Shown here in pieces: positions 45,401 to 54,045 of a DNA stretch of 64,000 nt (position 1 is the first letter of the stretch; the number at the start of each line of letters is the position of its first letter). Below the pieces are notes generated by a model. The model was not told the DNA's origin, did no database searches, and worked only from the letters and a program-made list of their open reading frames with translations. A program made the translations under genes and the position numbers. This DNA is from Flavivirga aquatica (GTDB lineage Bacteria; Bacteroidota; Bacteroidia; Flavobacteriales; Flavobacteriaceae). The DNA is taken from contig NZ_MDJD01000043.1 in the NCBI RefSeq assembly GCF_001747085.1, forward strand, positions 362,076 to 426,075, given 5' to 3'.

Positions 45401-48400
45401 AAACAACCTCACTTACTGGAATTCCTATAAATACTTTTCAATACGATTATTTACTGCAAGAGTTAATTCCAAACACAGGTCAATCGAAGCTTCAAAAAGC
45501 GATAGAACTAGGACTTATTAGCATATTAGACGTAACCTCTATTAGTAAAGCAGATCCGTTTTTTAAGATTACAAATTATTCGGTGTTACCAACCGCATGT
45601 AGCAATAGAAACGATATTGTGGAGTATGGATTAATAACAGATTACGATGGCGTTCCGCAAACAGGTACAGAAGCAAATTTGCCTATGTGGAAATTAACGT
45701 ATCGTACCATGTTTTGTGGAGATGAAAGGCTTTTTCCATGCGAAAATATACCAAGCACTTTTTCGGCATGCATCACAGATGTTTTAACAAAAACAGCAAC
45801 AACACAAGATCGTTTTTGGGATACTTACGTTGGTTTTTATGTGAGTTTAAAACAGCGTATGGTAGATGTGTATTCGCAAATGTATGCTGCAGAACGAAAT
45901 GTTTATAATGGTTGTATAGGACCAGTAGATACTCACGATAATAATATTAAAAATATTTTACCAAATTACAATGCGTTAACAAATTGTATTATTAATAGTC
46001 CTAACGATTCAGGGTACAGTGTTTGTAGTCAATTGCTTAGTTCTCCAAGTGTTCCTTCGTCTGATATTTTATTAAAAGAGCGTAGGTTTTTACAAGCCGA
46101 TAATATTTACAACTCATCAGAATTAGGAGAATTAGTAGATGTCGAGATACTAAAATCTGATGTAGATGTTTCCACGTGGAAGCAAACAGGAAAATGTCCT
46201 TTAGTATTCGATTTAGAGTTCTTTTTAGACAGTTATTTTAAAGAAGCCACAGTTTTTGGAGATCTAAATAATTCTACAGGAGACTTGAACCCTAAACGAT
46301 ATATCTCTTACGAGTTAATAAAAAGCCAATTAGAAGAAGGTAATACGAGTACCATTAGTAGTATTGATTTTAATGTAACAGGAAATATAGCTATAACTTT
46401 TGGTTTAACAGGAGGGGCAACAATTCCTGAAATGGTAATCGATACGCCTCATAGTACTATTACAGGGCGAGAATTTAATTTTAACGATTATGCTACTACA
46501 GGAAGCTCCAATAGTTGGAGTATTACAAAAGTGTCAAATTTAATTTATGATGAAACAATAGTAGGTTTTAATTCTTTTAAAGCTTTAGCTAATATTACTT
46601 ATCAAGAAAATGGAGAAACAAAACTAGGAGATATTGTTTTAACTGGTAATTCAGGAGCATTAATAGGAAATTGTGAAGACTTATTAAAGTTAGCAGAAAG
46701 AATCGTAACCTACACGCCAACTTACGAATCTTTTACAGATAATGGATGTGCTCGAAGTTTAGATTTTGGAAGTAGTTTGACTACTATTTTAAACGAATAT
46801 CTTAATGAGTTTGAGATAGAACAACAATTGCCTCAAGATAATATAAACGTTATGCTTGCAGATACATTATTAATAAACGTATCTACATCTTATGCTAATA
46901 GTTATGTGAAAAGTTATATAGGCGATAAGAAAGGAGAGGCAATAATGCATTTAGAGTATGATCCAGCGGTTCAACAATTACGATTTATTATAAAAATAAG
47001 GGGACAAATAATAATGAGTCTTGGTATATCTTTGAAAGACTATTATCCTTCACAAATTTATAATATATCAAAAATTGCAATAAATAATGAAACTCCAAAT
47101 ATTGTGGGACTTTCATTTCAGCTAGAAAATGGAAACTTAGTAGAAACTAATGGAGAGTTATATCGAAATAGCAGAGGGCATGTATTCGACTTTAGTTGTA
47201 ATGGATGTAATGATAATATGTTACTTACTGAAGATGAGCAGATTGCTGTGAAACTAGAAGCCTTTTTAAATACTTTATTAGAATATTATAATAGTTCTAA
47301 TGATTTTGAGAATTTTTTGTCTGATAAGCTCTATGAAATAGGTGGATATATTGAGAACTTAAATTATCATGGTTATCCTACAATATTTAATTTTAGTGTT
47401 GTACCAATTCCAGAATCTAGTTTTCTACAAGTTAGTTTTTCATACGATCGTAGTATAAGGGAAGATAATACAGCAACTTTTGTTGTTAAGGGTGTTGCAG
47501 ATGGAGATGGTTTTAAAATATCTTCACATATAAGAAATTTAAAACTTGACCCTAATAATATTGAAAACTTTACATATGAATATTACGACGATCCATCTTT
47601 TAATGGTAATTCTGATTTAGAATTACCTGTTTACACAAATGGAAGTGGTACTATCTCATCTTTATCAGGTTGCTCAAATATCGATGGATCTGAAGGAGAT
47701 GCTCCTAAACATATTGCCTTTTTTGTTAAAAAGCCAAAAAATATTTCAGATAGCGTAGAACTTAGATTAAATCTACTAGAGTTTATAGAAACATATAAGA
47801 ATAAAACTAATATGTATTTCTCTTTTGTTGGTTTCGGAAAGTCAGATTTTTCAGGAACATTACTAAGACCAAATATTATAGAACAAAATTATACAGATGC
47901 TAATGCTTCTGAATTTAATGATTGGTTAACAGATGTGCTTATAACTTCAAGAACAACGCTGTATAATGATGTATATGAGGCTTATAAAGTAGGTAGTATG
48001 ATGATATCTAGCTGTCTTGTAAGTGCTAATGCTTTAATTATATTTGCAGACGATTATAAACATGATATAACCTATTCTGATTCAGAATATACCACTATAG
48101 AACGGTATTATTATCACATGGGGGGAGGTACTTATGAATATTCTATATCTGATACTAATTCATTTTGTGAATTTGATGCAGGAGTACTTGTAGAGTGCTA
48201 TAATATAAAAGATTGGGTGAATAGGGTTGGATCCTATATACCTGACGATCCATATTCCCCAGCGCTTTCCCTTACAGAAGGAAAAAATCTATTAGATAAT
48301 AATTATTATAGTTATAATGATTATAGCGAAGTTAGCAACAGTTTAATAGATTTAGTTAATAACATATTAGATCCATGTCAAAAAAAAGACATAGTTTGTC

Positions 48401-51400
48401 AAGAATGCATACCTCAAACAGTAATTCCTGTAGCTTGTGAAGCAGAGTATGTAAAATACGAGACAAAAATGAACGCTATAGGCGTTGAGGTTCCATCCTA
48501 TTATAACGAACCAGCTTATGAGGGCAGTCCAGATACCTATTTTTGTCATGTAAAATATCAATATATAGCAGATAGCTATGTTCGTTATTTGGATGCTTTT
48601 AATATTAATACGTTGGAAGATTTAGATCATCCAGAGTTTTTAACTATTGGTGAATTTGGAGATACCAATTTAAATTATGGATATAACGAAATATTAGCAG
48701 TAGTAGGAGAATATTGGAGTTTTAAACAAGCCAATGCAACTACAGAGCATAATTGGAATACGTATGTGAATAATGTATATATGGTAGAAAATAAAGTATG
48801 CCCACCGCCAGTAATGGATATTACTTCACTACCAGCTCCAGAAGATCTGCTACCAGATACACCGCAATCTATTTGCGAGCAATTATTAAGTAATGCTAAT
48901 AAAGCTTATGCTTTACAATTATATGATGAACTTATAGAATCCGAAAAAGTAAGATTTAAAAAAGAATATTTAAAAAAGGCGATAGAAGAGCTACAAGAAA
49001 CCTTTTTGTTATCGTATGAAGATGCCGAGTATCAATATACATTGTATTATTATGATCAAGCTGGAAATTTAGTACAAACAGTTGCCCCAGAAGGAGTCGA
49101 TAGGGTAAATCAGGATCATAACTTTAAAACCCAATACAGATACAATTCACTTAATCAATTGGTATGGCAAAGTACACCAGATGGAGGAGAAACACGGTTT
49201 GCTTATGATGATTTAGGACGTATTATAGCCTCACAAAATGCTTTGCAACTTAAACGAAGTACACCCGAGAATTCTATGATTAGTTATACGTTATACGATG
49301 GATTAGGTAGAATTATCGAAGCAGGTCAAGGACATTCAAATAAAGAATTTGTTATAACTAATGATGGTATTCTTCAATATTATGTAGAGGAATATGGGAG
49401 TGATATTCTAATCCGTGATTCTTCTTTATTACCAGATTTATTTTCGAAAAAAGAACAAGTTACAACAACGACCTATACAAAAACTATTAATCTCGCAAAA
49501 GATTTTGGGTTTAAGCAATCTACCAATACCCGTAATAGAGTTACCTCGGTTGTTTATACAGAAGACACCAGTTCTGGATTAGATTATAATAATGCCATTT
49601 TTTATGATTATGATATACATGGTAATGTAAAGAAAATGGGATATTATGTTTATTTAGGAGAAGAAGAGCAAAGAACCATAAAAACTACCGAATATGAGTA
49701 CGATTTAATAAGCGGTAATGTAAATCAAGTTACCTATCAAAAAGATAAGGTCGATCAATTTATACATAGGTATACGTATGATGCAGACAACCGTATAACG
49801 GCTGTTAAAACATCACGAGACGGTATGACTTGGGAAACAGATGCTGCATATAACTATTATGCACATGGTCCTTTGGCGCGTACCGTTTTAGGAGAACAAA
49901 AAGTACAAGGTTTAGATTATGCCTATACACTTCAAGGTTGGTTAAAAGGTGTAAATGGAGAGCAAGCAGGAGTAGACGATATAGGAGGAGATAATGGAGC
50001 TATAGTAGCTAAAGATGCTTTTGGGTATTCACTAAACTATTATAGTGGCGATTATATACCTGTAGCTGGAACAAACCCATTTAATACTGCTGAGTCTACC
50101 AATAATCAGAGTATAAAAAATCTATATAATGGTAATATAAAAACGATGGTAACCAGTTTAATAGATTTAAATGAAAACCCATTGTCTGTTTTACAAAATA
50201 ATTATACCTACGACCAATTAAATCGTATTAAAAAAATGGAAAGCTACAATGTAGCATCCGCAAGCGGAGTGAAGGCTTACGCAACAGATTATCAATACGA
50301 CCGTAATGGGAACTTAAAAAGGTTACAACGCTGGGCAGGAGGTCTACAAATGGACGACTTTGATTATAAGTATAACACAGCAGCTAGCTCGCAATTAAGA
50401 AACAACCGTTTATATGCTGTGTTAGATGAACCTGCATTGGATAGTAATTTTGAAAATATTGATATAAATAGTGGGCAAAAATTAGGGGTTTTAAATTCTT
50501 TAACAGGAGAATATGAGCAAGATGCTACGAGTCCTGATAACAAACCTAATTATCAATATGATGCTATTGGACAATTAATAAGTGATGAACAAGAAGGCAT
50601 TAGTAATATAGATTGGCGTGTAGATGGTAAGGTAGCAAGTATAACAAAAGAAGATAATACTATTATTAGTTTTGAATACGATGGTTTAGGTAACAGAATC
50701 GCAAAAAAAACAATACCAAATGGTAATATAAATGATGCTATATATACATACTATATGCGAGATGCACAAGGTAATGTTTTGGGGGTATATAGAAAAGGAT
50801 TGGTAGAAATACCTAATACAGGAGGGGATTATATTGTGCCTGCAGGTACTATACATACTGAAGAAGAGCTTATACAAGCAGAACAAAATGTTATTTTAGC
50901 AGAAAATGGTAGTTATACCATTAGGCCGAGTGCAGATGTTACCATAAAAGCAGGAAACTCTATAGTTATAAAATCAGATGCTCTTATACAATCTGGAGCA
51001 ACGGCATATTTATTTATAGACCCTAATATTGTGTTGCCAAATGAAACGGAACAGGTTGGGTTACAATTAGCCGAACATCATATATATGGAAGTTCAAGGT
51101 TAGGAATTCAACAATATATTGGAGATTTAACGCCTTTAGAAAATAAGTTTATAAATACTATAGGAGACAAACGTTATGAATTAAGTAATCACTTAGGAAA
51201 TGTGTTAAGTGTAGTGAGTGATCGTAAATTAGTGGAAGATCCACTTAATTTTACTAACTTTACACCAGACGTTCTTACATATAATGATTACTATCCAGGC
51301 GGGATGCTCTTACCTAACAGACACGGTAGTTCTGATTCTTACAGATATGGATTCCAAGGACAGGAGAAAGATGATGAAGTTAAAGGTGAAGGGAATAGTA

Positions 51401-52401
51401 TAAACTTTACTTTTAGGATGTATGACCCAAGAATTAATAGATTCTTTGCAATTGATCCGTTAACTTATAATTATCCTCATTATTCTCCGTATAGTTTTAG
51501 TGGAAATAAACTTATTTCTCATAGAGAACTTGAAGGAGGAGAGGAAATGGGTGTAGTAGCTGACCCTGAAACAGGAGGAATCTCTATTTTAACTCAAACA
51601 GGAGAAAAAATAAAAATGTTTATGATTGTTGAAACGATAAAACAACAGGGAGCTGCTGCTGCAGAAAAGTCTTTCCAAATTGCGTTTGAAAGTTTAAAAG
51701 AAGGTAATCTAGTTGCTACTAATGGGAATACTCATGTGACAAGTAAAATCGTAGAAAAAGAAATTTTGATGATAGATGGAACAAAAATGAAGGTAATGAT
51801 AGGAGAGAATTTTGGATATAATCAAGGAGGAAATAAAGTCACAACTAAAGGACTTAATCAAATAGAGTTGTTTAGACCTAATAAATTGATTAAGGCGGCT
51901 AATTTAGTTGAAATGGCTTCATTAGTTAATACTGCAAGAATAGTAGATACAAATTCAGGAGAACTTGATCCAAATGCAGCATTAGGAGCAGCTGTTGGAG
52001 AATTAGCTTCTCTTGCAAAAGGGGGAGGTATGATGAAAGGTATTGCGGTTGATTTATTATTAATGACAACTGAGCATTACATAAGGTCACATAAAGGAGC
52101 AACTGAAGCTTCCTATATAGATGATATAAGAAGTGGAAAAGAAGACATGGCAGGAGCTTTTGCTTTTATTAACAATAATAATATTGACTTTGAAAATGGT
52201 GCTATTTACGAAATATTAGAATTAAAAAATAGTACAATACAAAAGTTTATTACAGGAGAGATTAAAGATTTGGCTAAATTAGAGCAATATAATTTAGAAA
52301 ATGAAGATAGTACTCCTAATGGAGCTATATTAATAGAACGTATAAGTACTAAAAAAGTTAATGTTCTTTCAATACATATTGGAACTGATGAAAAAAAGTA
52401 A
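42421..52401 (+). CDS. Giant RHS-repeat polymorphic toxin protein
   Basis: About 3326 aa with a signal peptide (VLLIILCTVFSFNFSTAQ). Starts at 42421 and 42427 are both possible. YD/RHS repeats occur from about residue 2190 on (YTLYYYDQAGNLVQTVAPEG, TRFAYDDLGRIIAS, TYDADNRITAV, YEYDLISGNVNQVTY). The RHS-associated core follows: [48 protein letters not shown]. After LEGGEE near residue 3040 the sequence changes to a variable tip of about 285 aa that I cannot assign to a toxin family. The core normally cleaves and releases the tip. Its last 14 bases overlap the next gene, as expected for a toxin-immunity pair. Confidence 0.9.
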   Translation: MIMNSIHKVSKPNENIKRVLLIILCTVFSFNFSTAQEFIIKEIEKELKTATSFELTEVFTPQNLVSYPDFKGYVKVFVKGAWSEAYTAEVTYTVNIKNGTQLNKIAQVSYNPNGNIGESININISGYEFELGEEEVTSVAINSIKINNVTTLDSNLPTNLFMSLGYESYQYIALNWGANIQAQVTTNETIRFDWTTNSASGYNGIVFFELAWTWVDNYSTEGIEHNKVPEDIFFSDRDFELNRTTVQLNVTEGVNTQHYEIPNLFQNGYILFAIRAVGRVDAGRTAYHQGKWSSYTETKKVDIQDWISENCTLALEDNSNGFNWQFQASYAEDGKKKEVVSYFDGTLRNRQTVTQINSDKHAVVGEVIYDAHGRPAIEVLPVPIAENKLKFYDGVTKNASNNLYTYLDFDVDVEDVSDPYSVIPASAMSTSNGASKYYSNQNDIQGVTQPWQSYVPDAEEYPYSQIEYTPDNTGRIKRKSGVGKTHQLGSKHEMKYYYSGAPDRIELVRLFGENVGNALHYKKNMVVDPNGQVSVSYIDPQGRTIATALSGKTDKDTEGNDILVSLEDADEIAAIERDLLGKKEGQIYDSNTDKNEAYTTVNSAGYPAGLLHNSTFLVGREEADYDINYSANQNESFNFNPILTVGSCSLTKPFVYDVFISLKNEFGKELLDVTEQNKVFNTSVNTGLAYNNTDIKLGIGNYNITKDIKINQGVLDGYLKELETALTTEGSDCYINPDNLLPEDTNEDFNCIEDCGACDLAIGSKNTYVANQLVRANINTANNLYDSYVAIYQNEWDDLKLQCDEICNRVNTIDQVVPDLSNIGMNKLLPDVMPEGQYAQDDELSVLSDNSKLFYTNHGVVTSDSNTEKWRFPKFDSADGTTTVSHYIEEDGTESKIEVYIYSVVEKDANGNDVVDQEGNNVIVNRGSIPLIAAFDEIIENAKEGDVLEVFPEDLAHVSDFKNEFKSSWARSLVQYHPEYPYVVYFNDLSSKKETTSLTGIPINTFQYDYLLQELIPNTGQSKLQKAIELGLISILDVTSISKADPFFKITNYSVLPTACSNRNDIVEYGLITDYDGVPQTGTEANLPMWKLTYRTMFCGDERLFPCENIPSTFSACITDVLTKTATTQDRFWDTYVGFYVSLKQRMVDVYSQMYAAERNVYNGCIGPVDTHDNNIKNILPNYNALTNCIINSPNDSGYSVCSQLLSSPSVPSSDILLKERRFLQADNIYNSSELGELVDVEILKSDVDVSTWKQTGKCPLVFDLEFFLDSYFKEATVFGDLNNSTGDLNPKRYISYELIKSQLEEGNTSTISSIDFNVTGNIAITFGLTGGATIPEMVIDTPHSTITGREFNFNDYATTGSSNSWSITKVSNLIYDETIVGFNSFKALANITYQENGETKLGDIVLTGNSGALIGNCEDLLKLAERIVTYTPTYESFTDNGCARSLDFGSSLTTILNEYLNEFEIEQQLPQDNINVMLADTLLINVSTSYANSYVKSYIGDKKGEAIMHLEYDPAVQQLRFIIKIRGQIIMSLGISLKDYYPSQIYNISKIAINNETPNIVGLSFQLENGNLVETNGELYRNSRGHVFDFSCNGCNDNMLLTEDEQIAVKLEAFLNTLLEYYNSSNDFENFLSDKLYEIGGYIENLNYHGYPTIFNFSVVPIPESSFLQVSFSYDRSIREDNTATFVVKGVADGDGFKISSHIRNLKLDPNNIENFTYEYYDDPSFNGNSDLELPVYTNGSGTISSLSGCSNIDGSEGDAPKHIAFFVKKPKNISDSVELRLNLLEFIETYKNKTNMYFSFVGFGKSDFSGTLLRPNIIEQNYTDANASEFNDWLTDVLITSRTTLYNDVYEAYKVGSMMISSCLVSANALIIFADDYKHDITYSDSEYTTIERYYYHMGGGTYEYSISDTNSFCEFDAGVLVECYNIKDWVNRVGSYIPDDPYSPALSLTEGKNLLDNNYYSYNDYSEVSNSLIDLVNNILDPCQKKDIVCQECIPQTVIPVACEAEYVKYETKMNAIGVEVPSYYNEPAYEGSPDTYFCHVKYQYIADSYVRYLDAFNINTLEDLDHPEFLTIGEFGDTNLNYGYNEILAVVGEYWSFKQANATTEHNWNTYVNNVYMVENKVCPPPVMDITSLPAPEDLLPDTPQSICEQLLSNANKAYALQLYDELIESEKVRFKKEYLKKAIEELQETFLLSYEDAEYQYTLYYYDQAGNLVQTVAPEGVDRVNQDHNFKTQYRYNSLNQLVWQSTPDGGETRFAYDDLGRIIASQNALQLKRSTPENSMISYTLYDGLGRIIEAGQGHSNKEFVITNDGILQYYVEEYGSDILIRDSSLLPDLFSKKEQVTTTTYTKTINLAKDFGFKQSTNTRNRVTSVVYTEDTSSGLDYNNAIFYDYDIHGNVKKMGYYVYLGEEEQRTIKTTEYEYDLISGNVNQVTYQKDKVDQFIHRYTYDADNRITAVKTSRDGMTWETDAAYNYYAHGPLARTVLGEQKVQGLDYAYTLQGWLKGVNGEQAGVDDIGGDNGAIVAKDAFGYSLNYYSGDYIPVAGTNPFNTAESTNNQSIKNLYNGNIKTMVTSLIDLNENPLSVLQNNYTYDQLNRIKKMESYNVASASGVKAYATDYQYDRNGNLKRLQRWAGGLQMDDFDYKYNTAASSQLRNNRLYAVLDEPALDSNFENIDINSGQKLGVLNSLTGEYEQDATSPDNKPNYQYDAIGQLISDEQEGISNIDWRVDGKVASITKEDNTIISFEYDGLGNRIAKKTIPNGNINDAIYTYYMRDAQGNVLGVYRKGLVEIPNTGGDYIVPAGTIHTEEELIQAEQNVILAENGSYTIRPSADVTIKAGNSIVIKSDALIQSGATAYLFIDPNIVLPNETEQVGLQLAEHHIYGSSRLGIQQYIGDLTPLENKFINTIGDKRYELSNHLGNVLSVVSDRKLVEDPLNFTNFTPDVLTYNDYYPGGMLLPNRHGSSDSYRYGFQGQEKDDEVKGEGNSINFTFRMYDPRINRFFAIDPLTYNYPHYSPYSFSGNKLISHRELEGGEEMGVVADPETGGISILTQTGEKIKMFMIVETIKQQGAAAAEKSFQIAFESLKEGNLVATNGNTHVTSKIVEKEILMIDGTKMKVMIGENFGYNQGGNKVTTKGLNQIELFRPNKLIKAANLVEMASLVNTARIVDTNSGELDPNAALGAAVGELASLAKGGGMMKGIAVDLLLMTTEHYIRSHKGATEASYIDDIRSGKEDMAGAFAFINNNNIDFENGAIYEILELKNSTIQKFITGEIKDLAKLEQYNLENEDSTPNGAILIERISTKKVNVLSIHIGTDEKK

Positions 52402-52933
52402 TAAATACATATATTGTTTAATATTTTTAACTCATTTTTTTTACACATATTCACAAGAAAAAAAAGAGGTATTTGGGTGTAGTATATACTTGAGTCCTAT
52501 AATTAATTTTGATTTAGTTATAGGGGATAAAAAGGATTCTGTTTTAACCCAACTAGATGTGTATAATATAGTGTCAGGAAAGCGTTTGAAATACATTCCT
52601 GAAAATGTAAAGGCTTATACGGGAAATAAATCAATAGTTTTACCTAATGGATATAAAACCCAAGTTAGGTTTAATTTACATTTTAAAAAAGGGGTGTTAG
52701 TTAAATATAATTTAACTTTTAATATAGGGGATAATTATAAATACTTTTGGGAATTGATAGACTATCTTAAGATTAATGATAAAAAAAATATAAACTCCTT
52801 TATTTATTCCGTGAAAGATAATTTACCATCATATACAGATTTATTTAAAGACAATAATTGTAAAAGATTTTTTAGTGTTGTTAGGAGTTCTGATGATGAA
52901 GGTGTGTTTGAAATTAGTTGTAAAGTTAATTAA
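52388..52933 (+). CDS. Putative immunity protein for RHS tip 1
   Basis: A 181-aa protein from the ATG at 52388, overlapping the RHS gene by 14 bases in another frame. A signal peptide (IYCLIFLTHFFYTYSQ) would send it to the periplasm or make it membrane-associated. The mature part has no motif I recognise. Position and overlap are the evidence for an immunity role. A periplasmic location would suggest that tip 1 acts in the periplasm or on the membrane. Confidence 0.6.
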   Translation: MKKSNKYIYCLIFLTHFFYTYSQEKKEVFGCSIYLSPIINFDLVIGDKKDSVLTQLDVYNIVSGKRLKYIPENVKAYTGNKSIVLPNGYKTQVRFNLHFKKGVLVKYNLTFNIGDNYKYFWELIDYLKINDKKNINSFIYSVKDNLPSYTDLFKDNNCKRFFSVVRSSDDEGVFEISCKVN

Positions 52934-52951
52934 TTTGAGAGTAAGCCTGCC

Positions 52952-53509
52952 TTATTTTAAAAAGTTAAAATCCACGTACACTTTGTTGTTATCATGATTG
53001 TTAATAAATAATCGAGTTTCATTTTGTATTGCTAAATGAATCCTTAAATCATCTAAATTTTTGTTAGTGTAAAAAGTATAAAGAATTTTTTTGTCTAAAT
53101 AAGGGATTATTATTTTGACTTGTTTTTCTTGATTACTATTTTTAATATCTAATTTACCTGTTTCTGAAGTGTAATAATCAATATTTTTGTTATCGAAGCT
53201 TATTATTTTGATATTATTTAACTTTAGTTGGATAGCTTTAGAATCATTTAAGAAGTTTTTGAAACTTTCTTTCTCTTTTATTTTTTCATTTTCCTGATTA
53301 GATTTTCGTTTAAAATAAGAATATAAAAAGTAAATTAAGTAAGGTGTTAATATTATAATACCTGTTACAGTAATTATCTCATTAAAGCTACTTACTTTTT
53401 GGTATTTTCCTCTATAACCAAGACCTGTAATAATGAAAATGATACCAATGAATAAGACAAATAAAAAAATATTATCGAATAGTTTTTTTAACAAACTTTT
53501 TATACCCAT
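52952..53509 (-). CDS. Two-helix membrane protein, cargo gene of module 1
   Basis: A 185-aa protein with two N-terminal membrane helices (IFLFVLFIGIIFIITGL; ITVTGIIILTPYLIYFLY) and a soluble C-terminal domain of about 110 aa rich in Lys, Asn and Ile. It lies 43 bases downstream of the XRE repressor gene on the same strand. This is the same relative place as the DUF4291 gene in module 2. It could be an immunity, defence or accessory gene. No family recognised. Confidence 0.6.
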   Translation of the reverse strand: MGIKSLLKKLFDNIFLFVLFIGIIFIITGLGYRGKYQKVSSFNEIITVTGIIILTPYLIYFLYSYFKRKSNQENEKIKEKESFKNFLNDSKAIQLKLNNIKIISFDNKNIDYYTSETGKLDIKNSNQEKQVKIIIPYLDKKILYTFYTNKNLDDLRIHLAIQNETRLFINNHDNNKVYVDFNFLK

Positions 53510-53552
53510 AAATTACTAATATCTACTTAAATTAACATAAAGAAAAATAACT

Positions 53553-53891
53553 TTAAATAGCCTTCAATTTAGCAGCCTTGAGCAAGTTGTCCAAAGCATA
53601 AAGAATTCCATTTTTATCATCATCAGGTAAGCTGTCAATATCCTGTAAACGTTTAAGCATTGCAGGGTCTTTTAGAAGTTCGGCATCCTTGTTCTCGCCC
53701 AACAGATAGCCCACCGTAGTATCAAGTAGTTTAGCAAGCTTAACGGCAGCCTCAATACTGGGGGTCATCTCCTCACGTTCATATTTACCAATCACAGAAT
53801 GCGAGGTATTGAGCAATTTAGCCAGTTCCTTTTGAGAAAGGTTCTTGACTTTCCTACATGCTGCCAATTTTTTACCGAAATCTAAACTCAT
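53553..53891 (-). CDS. XRE-family transcriptional repressor, module 1
   Basis: A 112-aa regulator with an N-terminal helix-turn-helix: LAACRKVKNLSQKELAKLLN, then TSHSVIGKYEREEMTPSIEA. A C-terminal helical tail follows (LPDDDKNGILYALDNLLKAA). It is transcribed away from the ATPase-recombinase genes, and the shared 150-base gap has two copies of a likely operator. The module 2 protein at 60866-61204 differs at one residue (Val15/Ala) although the DNA carries many silent changes, so the protein is under strong selection. Confidence 0.88.
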   Translation of the reverse strand: MSLDFGKKLAACRKVKNLSQKELAKLLNTSHSVIGKYEREEMTPSIEAAVKLAKLLDTTVGYLLGENKDAELLKDPAMLKRLQDIDSLPDDDKNGILYALDNLLKAAKLKAI

Positions 53892-53894
53892 AAA

Positions 53895-54027
53895 GTACCT
53901 AAAAAGGGGTTAAAATACTGTTAAATCAATTATTTGGCTAAAATAAGCATATTAAAAGGTAAATAAAAATTTAAAAGAGTTGCTTGAAAGGATATGAAAA
54001 TATACCTTTGTACCTAATAAGGTGTAT
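53895..54027. promoter_or_regulatory. Paired operators and divergent promoter, module 1
   Basis: GTACCTAAAAAGGGGTTA at 53895-53912 and GTACCTAATAAGGTGTAT at 54010-54027 share the core GTACCTAAnAAGG. The first touches the XRE start and the second overlaps the -7 box TACCTTTG of the ATPase promoter at 54003-54010. TACCT and AGGTnTA form an imperfect dyad. This is the expected layout for a repressor that controls itself and the divergent operon. The same pair occurs in module 2. Confidence 0.65.
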
Positions 54028-54045
54028 TTAATTATTTTTCAACAA

